Shown: one piece after another, positions 30,257-39,960 of the stretch
How positions within the stretch are numbered: the stretch's first letter is position 1
How the letters are laid out: the number at the start of each line of letters is the position of its first letter
Assembly: GCA_031841125.1 (NCBI GenBank)
Contig: CM063112.1
Span: forward strand, 11,496,603 to 11,560,602
Source of the DNA: Acanthococcus lagerstroemiae
Lineage: Eukaryota > Arthropoda > Insecta > Hemiptera > Eriococcidae
DNA length: 64,000 nucleotides
Direction of reading: 5' to 3'
Position numbers and translations under genes: made by a program
The notes under the pieces: model-generated
The model's input: the letters and a program-made list of their open reading frames with translations, nothing else
Databases searched by the model: none
Told to the model about the DNA's origin: nothing

Positions 30257-30473
30257 CTCTTTTCCTAATTTGCCTTCAACCCGGGCCCTGGAATTTGCCC
30301 TTTCGAGCATCACTTCAGAGACGTCGGGGAGGCTGTTAGGGTTGTCTTAGCCCTCTTCTCTTCTGGTCGAAAAACCGGCCTACGTCGAAATCTGGCAAGT
30401 TGCTGCGTGGGCTCGAACCCGGGACCTCCGGAATCCGAGACCAACGCGCTGTCCACTCGGCCAGCCAGGTCCT
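30257..30473 (-). mobile_element. tRNA-derived SINE copy 2, best pol III boxes
   Basis: The minus strand starts CAGGACCTGGCTGGCCGAGT, A box TGGCCGAGTGG, then GGAGGTCCCGGGTTCGAGCC with a perfect B box core (GGTTCGAGCC). The body contains GGCCGGTTTTTCGAC and CAGCCTCCCCGACGTC. The 3' end is AAATTAGGAAAAGAGG. The tRNA-like head lacks a long variable arm. It lies at the junction of the Jockey-like and RTE-g fragments. Confidence 0.88.
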
Positions 30474-30479
30474 GCTAGG

Positions 30480-30795
30480 GTCCCCAATATTTTATAGTGA
30501 AATAGAGAATCAAACGCCTTGTTGTAAATCTCATTGAAATTCATTAGACTTTTCCAGTGATTGACTGAGGGCTTGAATATGGTCGATAGTACTGTAGTTT
30601 TTCCTGAACCCTGCCTGATGGTTGGCTGACTGCTGACTATTCAATAGATTTTACATTCTTTGTTTGATTAGGGCCGTAAAGATCTTACGTAAGATTGAGG
30701 ATAGACTAATCGGTCTATAGTAATTGATTTCAGCTCTGTCCCCCTTCTTACGCAGAAAGACGATCTCAGAGAGATACCATTGCCGTGGTGGAGAA
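30480..30795 (-). mobile_element. RTE-like reverse transcriptase fragment (RTE-g)
   Basis: The minus strand reads LSEIVFLRKKGDRAEINYYR, PISLSSILRKIFTALIKQRM, a stop, then HQAGFRKNYSTIDHIQALSQ and SLEKSNEF. The KKGD..INYYRPISL and AGFRKxYST blocks are the N-terminal reverse transcriptase motifs. Block A is lost or frameshifted (AFDSLF-like near 30510). Confidence 0.7.
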
Positions 30796-32250
30796 CCCGA
30801 CGAGAGCATGCAGTTCAAGTTGTTTTTTTCGAATTTTCCTGCAGATTACAGCAGAAACATCCAACGCAACTCTAGCAGTCAGTTGTGGGGTTGAAAAAAT
30901 ATGATGACGAGTAGTGTGTAACAAGATACGCACAAAAAGAAACAAAAAATTAAATTGTCTTCAATTCTGGTCATTTTTTGGTCATTTTTCGTAATTAACA
31001 AAGCCATTTTCCCATTTTTTTCCTGTCACCCTGCATTAATAGTGCCAAAAAAATATGTAATTGAACGGCAAGGTATCTTTGATAGGGTATAAGTAAACAT
31101 TCTACGCGTAAAAAATTGCATAAATGTACTGCATAGTAGGTACTAGGTAGTACATAACATAGATATAATAAGAAAAAAAAAGTTTATCATCTACGTACAT
31201 GAAATACGGATGTATCTGTACATATTTTCATCAGTCCCATGACAGTCTACATGAGTCCAACGCCCCCAAATCGAGGAGCAGTGTTGCCGGATTTGGTGCA
31301 TTTGTACCAAATCGGGTACATTTCAACTGTTCTGGTACAATGTCTGGTGATTTCAACAATTCTGGTACATATTGGCACATTTTCATTATTCTTGGTATAA
31401 TTTAGTGTATTTTCTGGTACATTTTGTCATTGTTTGGATCATTTTAATATATTTGAATAGCTTCATTAGTTCAGCCGCTAGAGCGCGCGGTAATTGGAAA
31501 AACATAGTTATCAAAGTTGCCCCTAGATTATCAATGTTACCTCCAATTATTTGTACCGGTTAATCGCTGTACTGAATTGTACTTGTACTGATTTACTGAT
31601 GCTCAGGAATGTGGTTGTACCAAAGTAACACACGTGAAACACAGCATCAAATTGGTGCACACGTATTTCAGTACCTGATAATTGTGTTTACGAGACTGCA
31701 TTTGAAATTTTTCGAAAATCTAATGCTATAAAATTAAGGAATCTTTGTCAAAAAATTGTGTGCCATGCGATGGCCTCCATCTTAGTTTAATCTGACGAGT
31801 TTTCAAATCAATTTGGTCGACAATGAAGGAAAAGAATTCATCTAATATTAGAGAACCTGAAGCTCCCTCACTGTGCGTATTAGGCCAAGCCATAAACTAA
31901 AACCCTGAAACCCGAACTTCTTCAGAAAATTTCAACATCTGCACTACAACAAACTCCAACTCAGCCTAATTATATAATAGCACATACGACTGTATGTCAT
32001 ACGGTCACATAATATTTTATGATGCATGTAACGTCTCCCATCTTCGGGCAAAATATCCCTCGTCGAACTTGGGACACCTTGTATATCTTGTGTCCCGGAA
32101 CACATCACATTCGAATAGAAAATGCCAAAAATATACAAAATCTACAACAAAAATAGGAAAAAGAACAAAGATATCTAATTTACATCTTAGTGGGAAACTG
32201 GGAATTGTAGAGAGAGGTCGATAGTCTAATGATTGTCGCAGATTATTTCA
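30796..32250. other. No gene seen; AT-rich with GGTACA words
   Basis: Words such as TTCTGGTACATTT, GGGTACATTT and TTCTGGTACAATG recur between 31300 and 31430, a decayed short repeat possibly belonging to a DNA transposon end (GTGTTGCCGGATTTGG at ~31281). GGGACACCTTGTATA near 32070 resembles a transposon terminus. No coding motif. Confidence 0.4.
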
Positions 32251-32282
32251 CGTTTCGATGATGCGTGTAAAAATAAGTTTGT

Positions 32283-32495
32283 GTGTGTGTTTGTGTTGTA
32301 GTAAAACACGTGTCCAGGGAATTCATCCTACGTGTACATAGGCAACCGGCAGTACGCCGGAGTCGCGAGTGGTGCACGCACTCTAGTGTGGAATTTTCCA
32401 TAACGAATGTGATCCGCGGGGGCGTGATTTTCCGCTCGAGGCGGTCGATTCTGTTTCGTAGTTCCGATTTTTCGGGCAGGTGGGTTTGTGTTCAG
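32283..32495 (+). promoter_or_regulatory. CpG-rich candidate 5' region
   Basis: A block of higher CpG preceded by a TG microsatellite (32279-32297) and followed by the candidate exon at 32496. A TTTGTGTTCAG stretch directly before the ATG could alternatively be a splice acceptor. Confidence 0.35.
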
Positions 32496-32568
32496 ATGTC
32501 GGTCGCAAAGGCCGAGCAGGTCGAACCCCTGAGGAAGATTGGTGCGGTTGGAGAAAGGCGAGCTACTG
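32496..32568 (+). CDS. Candidate short coding exon, unknown
   Basis: ATG at 32496 encodes MSVAKAEQVEPLRKIGAVGE then RRAT, and stops at a donor-like site, CTACTG then GTAAATATG (phase 1). Sequence after the donor turns AT-rich and has a stop within about 20 codons, as expected for intron. The mixed charged peptide is plausible for a soluble protein N-terminus. No homologue recognised; it may be non-coding. Confidence 0.35.
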
Positions 32569-32639
32569 GTAAATATGTATGTGTTTTGCAAAACAACCGA
32601 ATGACGAAAATAGCGAAATGTAGAACCTAATATAATTTG

Positions 32640-33052
32640 GTCAATAAAGAATTTGAAATGGAGAAAAAAACAGGCTAGTTCCATTTTGGAATGTATCATG
32701 TGAACACCGTACTGATTACGGCCTTATAACGTCACGTGAATCTTCCCGGATGTCCACCAGACTTATGGATCAAATTGGGCTGAAATAAGCTTTAGCTAAA
32801 AACTCAACCATGGTTATGAAGGCAAACTGAGTTTCAATAAAGGGTTTGAAATGGAGAAGAAAACAGGCTAGTTGATTTTTGGAATGTATTATGTGGACAC
32901 CGACCTGTTTACTGCCTTATAACCCCCCCCCCCCTCACCTCCCTAGTGAATCCCCGGAGTTTCCCCAAAGCTACGGATTAAAAAGTAGGCTGAAATCAGT
33001 TTTAGCTAAAAACTCATTAACCATGGCTGTGAAGGCAAAATGAGTTATGATA
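32640..33052. repeat. Two-unit tandem duplication, ~195-205 bp
   Basis: Unit landmarks are CAATAAAG(A/G)(A/G)TTTGAAATGG, AACAGGCTAGTT, TTTAGCTAAAAACTCA and ACCATGG(T/C)TNTGAAGGCAAA, starting near 32643 and 32838. The second copy carries a C10 run near 32924. Confidence 0.8.
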
Positions 33053-34085
33053 AAATTGAAGCTCATCGAATTTCCGGTAGAAAATGTAATTTACCTTTTC
33101 CTTCTAACTGTCTTCAAACCCCCACACAAAGCATCGAAGTTAAACCCCTTTTTAATCATCCTTTATCTTATAGATTATAGAGTTACACTATTTTTGGAAA
33201 TTTTTCTTATTACACAGGGTTACGACAGCCGGAGGAGTCTAAATTTTACGTTCACCTGATTCCCACCTTCCGTATCTTTCCACCCCTGGGAATCATTTTC
33301 TCCACCTACCCCTCTCTCTATATCACATCGGTGACGTTTAAAAAGTTTTGTTTTTGTGTTCCTATAGTTCTGAATATCACTGTTAATAGCTGTTTTCAAT
33401 CTGACGAAACTATAAACACCACATCAGGATTATCATACATAAGACACTGAGGTCTTCGAATTCAGTTTGTATATCATTTTTGCCCAAGTAAAAATTGTGA
33501 TACCTGGGGCGAAAGGGAAGAAAGTGGTACCGAATAGATGGTTCTCAAGGTTGCCGGATTCGTTTTCGATGTTATATTGGCGTATTTTGATGAATACAGT
33601 GCTCTTTTGAGGGGGGGGGGGGGCTAGCCTGAAAATAAGTGAGAAAAACACAGCACGGCTTCTCCATGCCACTTTGACTAGCTTTTGCAGTAGAATGGGA
33701 TGGAAAAACGAATTCGGAGCTCGGATAAGGCTGAAAAGTTGCATTTTGAAGTATAAAACTGTTCAACATTTCATTTAGAGAAATTAAAATTTTTTATGGC
33801 TTAATGAGTGAGATTTTGAATGGAGCTTCGCATGTAATTAACGTGGTAGTTCGATTTTTTTCTCGTGGTTATTTTTATCTGGATATTTATGAATAAGCAA
33901 AATTAGCTTTATTTACTTTTTGAGGGGGAGGAGGAGATTTCTGCGCCGCTAAATTCTGATGCCTACTTTAATGCTGGAACTACCAGATTGGTGAAGCGGC
34001 ATATAACAGCTTCGATCGCATAGTTCGGTTTTCCTTGGGCTGATACTTACGGTCATTTTTTATGTTGTTTCGAGCATAACCCCAG
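33053..34085. other. No gene seen; G homopolymer
   Basis: A G11-12 run lies near 33609. The minus-strand frames at 33433-33769 contain no recognisable motif. Confidence 0.4.
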
Positions 34086-34550
34086 CCCCTGTAGCACCAC
34101 AGAATGTCTTGACCTAACCATTAAAGTGAAACGAAAATAAAAAAGTTTTGAATTTAGCTCGTTCATAACTATTTAAGTCAGCAAAATGTCTGCCGGTCAT
34201 CTAAGTCATCTAAGGTTATGTATTTTGAAAAAAGATCAGTTGAGTCATTGAACGTCATCTTTTTTTGCTCTAGGTCATTAAAAAAAGTTGGGGAAAACTG
34301 CCAAAATAACATAAGTTTATTGTACAGACATTAGTTAATGAGTAAATAGTCAGCGAATATTGGAATAGGAAGAAAGACTAAGCGTTTCAATGCAACATTA
34401 GGTACAGAAGCAACAGAAAAGTGAGCCATCGAGGCAAGCAAAAATTTTTGGGGCTACTAAAAAATTGGATAAAGGTCATCTAAAGTCATCCTTTTTTTAT
34501 TACTTATCAATTCTGGGGGGCATCCTGGTCAAAATCCCTCGTGCTACAGG
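34086..34550. mobile_element. Weak candidate MITE with 10-bp inverted ends
   Basis: CCTGTAGCAC (~34087) and GTGCTACAGG (~34541) are perfect inverted 10-mers about 450 bp apart. AAGTCATC / GGTCATC words recur between them. No convincing target duplication. Confidence 0.3.
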
Positions 34551-36420
34551 AACCTGTTATTGATGAAATGTTGGTCCTATTGAAGATTTCGAGACTGCTG
34601 GGGTCAGGGTCAAAACTATAATAACTTATTTTGCTCATATAGCCATAGTTGATGTATTTTTAATTCTAAAACTGTTATTAGTTTCCTTCTAGATTTGACA
34701 ATGGGATTCAAATTGAGCTCCCCTGCCTACTCTCTCGACGGTCTGTGTATTGAAATAAACATCGAAATGTATTAAAACCAATTTCAGTGATCTCGAAAAC
34801 CCTACCCTACATTGTGTTCTATGACATTTTTGTCAGTACCTTTCCTCCTGGCATAACAGTTTTCAGCTTCAAGTAAAAATGATGCGAAAATTAGAGACCT
34901 TCAGTACCGTATTTACTTGTACGGTATTCTGACATGAATTTTGAAGTTTTGTAAGCTTCAAGATAACTGAAACGATAGTTCCATTCAGAACCACTGAAAT
35001 GAAAAAAAAATTCAGTGGTATTGACGGGATTGGGGCAGACAGTGAAAATGATTCACTCTGAATAAAAATTTATGAACGTAGGGAATCTAGAGAACGAAAA
35101 ATCTAGACTCCTTTTGCTGTCATACATAAATTCCCGTGAAATAGTTTCCCTCCCTAAAACCTGATAGAAAAGGGGGTTAACTTCGACGCCATTTTGTGGT
35201 GTTCTGAAGGAAATACGAGTACGTAGAAGGAAAAGGCAAATTACTTTTTTTTTTTTTTTACAGGAAATTCAATGAATTTCAGTTTTTATTATGACTCAGT
35301 TTGCATTCCCCACCATATTTGACAAGTTTTCGGCAAAAAGCTGATTTTGACCGTTTCAGTTCTGGTGGAGATTTTTAGGCATAGCTGAAAAAGGTGCCCC
35401 GGGAGGTTCACTGGTGGTTATATGGCACTGACCAGGATTATGTCTAGGTAACATATGTTCCAAAATTCAGCATGCCTACTTCCTTTTACATTTCAGTCCA
35501 CTTTTAGGACTGTATTGGCCGGACGTCTTGACGAAGAAGACAAAAACTCGGTGGTGTAACAAGCGAGGCTCTTTGAAAACTTATTGCAACGGCAATATGC
35601 TAAAAGTTTCAGTTTTACCTCTTCAGCTGATTGTTAGGTCATTAACCTTCTCATTCATAAGGTAATTTTTTCCCTAACCAAAAAATCAGCTATTCATGAC
35701 CACCAAAATATGAGAGCCGAGGTGGAGTTTGTATTGCTTAGCTTGGAGGGGGGAGGGGGGGGTAAACTTTGGTTGAATGAATATTACCTCTTTCGCCTTA
35801 ATGTATACGAAGAATATGAAAAATATTTTCATGTTCTAGACCGGATCTCATTCTTCATAAAAGTGATTTGTTCTGCCATTTCTGTATCTGCCCCAAAAGC
35901 CGTCGTGGCTGATCGTAAGTAACTTTTGCAAGAAGCAGCGTAAAACAAGACTCAAAGTAAACTACCGGAAGTAGATCTGGTTCTCGAATATGAACCGCGT
36001 GAGTGCTACGACCCATTTGTATGGACCATCCAGATGAGATAAAGTTCGATTTAATAATATTTTACGGGTGTACAATAGAGATTGAAATTCTTGAAAAGTT
36101 CCTGTCAGCTGTCGAATCCCCACATAAAATTTGCAGAAAGGGTGAAGCGAGCCTTTACGCGTGTCAGCCGAAGCGCCATCTTCGACCTTCTTTTGCCAAG
36201 TCTCACTACCTCATCCCCTGAGCTACACAACACTAACAACGTCTACTAATCTACAAGTATTTGAAAAACAGGCTGCCAAGAAGCGATATAACTTCATTCG
36301 AGGTTACTTTTTCTGCAGGGCTGTAAAGCGATAAGCGACGCCATGCACGGAAGAATTTTTGGAAAGCCGCAAGAATCGCGTTTAGGAATTTATATAAATC
36401 GAATTTTTTTCGGTCAGTCT
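34551..36420. other. No gene seen
   Basis: A long AT-rich stretch with a T13 tract near 35247 and a G6-GAG-G8 stretch near 35747-35762. No coding or repeat motif recognised. The plus-strand frames at 35710-35922 and 36003-36221 are unremarkable. Confidence 0.4.
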
Positions 36421-36949
36421 ATACAACAACAACAACAACCATAACAACAACGGATTCTGGTACACGTATCCTCTACAGGCGTCACGCTACGTATATTACT
36501 TGAGAAAATTGGTGGATCACTTACTTGAATTACTTTGCTTTATTGACATATACAGAAAATATCTTCTTAAATAACCGCTCTTAAATTTCACATTAAATCA
36601 TTTACCTGAAAATCAAACAACAGGATTAGATAGTCGAATGGACAGTGACGGAACAAGGACATCAGCGAAGTTCACGGAGTCCAGATTGTTTTCCTCTCAG
36701 AGACTGAACACTTAACGAAGTTCGATAGCGGAACGAAGGTGGAATTTAACTCCACGGTTAATCACTTTGGAACTTTATTTTCAACTTTTACTGAAGAAAG
36801 CTTTTTATACTGGCTGCCCCATGAAACGAGGAAAACCTTTCATTGCAGATGCTCTTCCTGCTCCATCATGAAAAAAGGCCTTGCCTCTTAGTGTCATGAA
36901 CCGGTGGTCTCAAGGGTGGTGGGGGACGTCATTTAAAAAAAAAACTATC

Positions 36950-36989
<40 letters not shown>

Positions 36990-37055
36990 AGAGAGACCCA
37001 AACTTGTGGCACTTGTCGCGAAGAGCAAGAAAGATATCGTGCCTTTAAAAGTTTC
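36421..37055. repeat. Microsatellites in otherwise unassigned DNA
   Basis: (AAC)n near 36424-36450 and a (GA)n tract at about 36954-36995. Remaining sequence shows nothing recognised. Confidence 0.5.
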
Positions 37056-37061
37056 ATTTCT

Positions 37062-37270
37062 AATAGTTGCTCTCCACCCGAGCCTTGGAATCTGCCCTTT
37101 CGAGCATTGCCTCAGCGACGTCGGGGAGGCTATTAGGGCTGTCTTAGCCCTCTTCTCTTCTTGCTGAAAAACCGGCCTAGGTCGAAATGTAGCGAGTTGC
37201 TACATGGGCTCGAACCCGAGATCTCCGGATTCCGAGACCAGCGCGCTATCCACTCGGCCAACCAGACCCC
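37062..37270 (-). mobile_element. tRNA-derived SINE copy 3
   Basis: The minus strand has the head GGTCTGGTTGGCCGAGTGGA (A box), GGGTTCGAGCCCATG (B box) and body with CCCGACGTCGCTG. Near full length. Target duplication not clear. Confidence 0.85.
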
Positions 37271-37939
37271 TTGCCAAAGTAACTAAATTTTTGTCCTAAC
37301 GTTTGGTAGTTATTTATCCTCGAGATTATGATAGCTCATGTCTGTGACCTCGTAGAAGCTTCACCGCTTACCTTTGTCGAACTTTAAAGTGAAAGAACGT
37401 GAATGTTGAGAGAATAAGACGTTTGAAAGTTGCAGAATATTAGTCAATGATCGAAACTGGAAAAGTACAGACCACGAATAGTAAAATTGGCCTTCTTGAC
37501 CCATGCGCTGTGCCCTTTTTTCAATAGTGATAGATGAAACTGAAAGATCGAAAACCTTACAGTTTGTTGATTTAAAGATTTCCACCAACAAAATGAAATC
37601 GAATCTAACGACTTTTTTCAGTTTACATTTCATTTCTTTCGTTCATTTGTTTATCTTCAAAATTTTACCAGATGGCAAATGACATTTCGCAGTAAGCAAA
37701 ATTGGAATATCTCCCGCCCGCCGCCGTCAGATTACTTTTATACGTCCCTAGATTGCAGTTCTTCAGACTGTCTGAAGACACGTTGAGACTCGGCTCAAAC
37801 TCGAATTCTTGATTAAAAATAAGTTTTGCTGAAGGCTCTTTCTGACACGGCTGGGCTAAGCAAATAAATTAATAGCTCCTTGAGAACAAAACGTAACAGA
37901 AATCGATTATTCTCATCAAACAGAACGAGAGCCAATAGC
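37271..37939. other. No gene seen
   Basis: Unassigned AT-rich DNA. The minus-strand frame at 37361-37633 has no known motif. Confidence 0.4.
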
Positions 37940-37948
37940 AACCCCTGG

Positions 37949-38060
37949 GTGGTGTGGAAGAACGTATGGCGATGCACGCATGCCAAAGTGGCCCCTATGA
38001 CACACCGCACCCCCAGCACCGGAAACTACCCTTTCGGGCATCGCATCAGTGCCGAGGGGA
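37949..38060 (+). repeat. Element A copy 8, 9-bp target duplication
   Basis: A 112-bp forward copy begins GTGGTGTGGAAGAACGTATG and ends GCATCAGTGCCGAGGGGA. AACCCCTGG flanks it perfectly at 37940-37948 and 38061-38069. With the copies at 3163-3277 and 50218-50351 it defines the family ends. Confidence 0.85.
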
Positions 38061-38069
38061 AACCCCTGG

Positions 38070-38210
38070 ATGTGGAACATCCGCAATATTTCTAATGTCA
38101 ATTTAAGAAACCCCCCCCCCCCGACTTGTTTAGGACCCTTTTAGCCTCTTATTTGAAACTCAGTTATTATTCAAGATTCGTTCAAGATTTATGATACTTC
38201 GAGACTGGGT
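38070..38210. other. Short unassigned stretch with C14 run
   Basis: A C homopolymer lies near 38109-38122. Nothing else recognised. Confidence 0.4.
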
Positions 38211-38312
38211 CTTTTCTAATTTTTGCTCTCAACCCGAGCCCTGGAATCCGCCCTTTTGAGCCTTATCTCTGAGACGTCGGGGAGGCTGTTAGGGCTGTCT
38301 TAGCCCTCTTCA
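38211..38312 (-). mobile_element. SINE copy 4, 5'-truncated
   Basis: Only the 3' half of the SINE body (AGGGCTAAGACAGCCC..., CCCGACGTCTCAG, terminal AAAAGACC) remains. The tRNA-like head is missing, as expected for 5' truncation. Confidence 0.75.
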
Positions 38313-38420
38313 CCTCGTACTGCCGCGCATATTTGGATCACAGTGTATGTGGTGCGGTAGTATAGAGTGTCCTCTTTTTGGTAGACAAGTCAGAAGGATG
38401 TTATTGTGCGAGGAAAAAAC
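38313..38420. other. Short unassigned stretch
   Basis: Sequence between the SINE fragment and the tandem array. Nothing recognised. Confidence 0.35.
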
Positions 38421-39960
38421 AATTTTACGTATACATGTAAGATATTTTCAAAATTGAGGAGGTTGCAGGATCTGAAGTTAGAAAATAACGAACCTTCTGC
38501 GAGAATTTGATCGCAATATTCAAAAAATTTTCCAAGAGCAGCAACACAGTAGAGCAAAAATGTAGCAAAAACTTACGTAACTAGTAAATGCCTACCTTCA
38601 GTATTGAAGAGATTACACGAGTTTGAAAATAACTGTGAGTCTTAAAATTTGAATCAAAATTTTATTCACATAATTTTGGACTTTGTAGTCCTTTCACGAC
38701 TGAAAACAGGCAACCAAGAGCACTGATATTCTTTGCTCCGTTTTCAAAGTATTACTATCATTCTCGATACTAAGAAGTGCACAAAATGCATTTTCCTCGG
38801 TGAAATTTCACTTTAAAATTTCAGAATTTTTCTAAAATTACAACCTATAATCACTGCTGGTTGCCTATCTTCAGTCCTGAAGAGATTATTAAAGTCTAAA
38901 TTCATGTAAGATATTAGCCTAAATTAAAAGACTCAAATTTTCAAACGTGTGTAGCTCCTTCAATATTGAGTAATTACGTATGTTTATGTTGCATTTTCGC
39001 TATACTATCCGTTTCTGTCTCGGGAAAATTTTACGAATGAAAATTTGCGAACAAATTCTTCATAGTCCTTTCACGACTGAAGATAGACACCCAGAAGCAC
39101 TACTAGTATTTGCTCCATTTTCAAAGTATAATTCGTCCTGAATATTGTGAAATGCACAAAATGCAATTTCACTGTAAAATTTTAGAATTTTCCAATTTCG
39201 AAATCGAATTTGTTCAATGATGATTGCTTTACAGTATTTTTGCGAAGTGTAACGAAAACTGTAAACACTACTGGTTGCCTATTTTCAATCCTGAAGGGGC
39301 TATCAAAGTCTATGTAACATGTTTGTTTAAATTTAAAAACTCAAATTTTCGAACTTGTGTAGCCCCTTCAATATTGAGAACGTACGTATGTTTTTTTTTT
39401 TTGCATTTTCGCCTACCATCCGTTTCTGTCTCGGGAAAATTTTACAAATGAAAGTTGGTGAACAAATTCTTCATAGTCCTTTCACGACTGAAGATAGGCA
39501 ACCAACAGCACTAATAGTCTTTGCTCAATTTTCAAAGTATTGTTCATTCTCAAAGAAATGCACAAAATGCATTTTGCTCTGTGAAATTTCCCTGTAAAAT
39601 TTTAGAATTTCGCTAAAATATTGTTGAAATTATCGAATTTGTTCAATGATAATTGCTTTACAGCATTCTTCCAAAGTGTATCGAAAACTGTAAACACTAC
39701 TGGTTGCCTATCTTTAATTCTGAAAGGGCTATCAAAGTCTAAATTTGTGTGAGTAAAATGTTTGTTTAAGTTTAAAGACTCAAATTTTCGAACTTGTGTA
39801 GCCCCTTCAATATTGAGGAGTTACGTATGTTTTGGTTGTATTTCCACTGTACCATCCATTTCTATCCTGGGAAAATTTTACAAATGAAAGTTTGGGAACA
39901 AATAGTGAACGAAATTTTGTGGTTCTTCCGTCGGGTTTTGCAGCCCTTCAACTGAGAATA
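38421..39960. repeat. Tandem array, 377-411-bp units with internal dyad
   Basis: TAGTCCTTTCACGACTGAA recurs at about 38687, 39064 and 39475 (spacings 377 and 411), with partial units on both sides. Each unit also has GTGTAGC(T/C)CCTTCAATATTG and TCTCGGGAAAATTTTAC. Within a unit, ACTGAAGATAGGCAACCA is followed about 200 bp later by its inverse TGGTTGCCTATCTTCAGT, so each unit can fold. No coding frame spans units. Confidence 0.85.

Noticed and set aside
34086..34550. Confident MITE at the CCTGTAGCAC inverted pair
   Set aside because: Only 10-bp ends and no target duplication; kept only as a low-confidence feature.
38421..39960. CRISPR-like array
   Set aside because: Units are ~380-410 bp and similar throughout, without short identical repeats and unique spacers; the DNA is eukaryotic.
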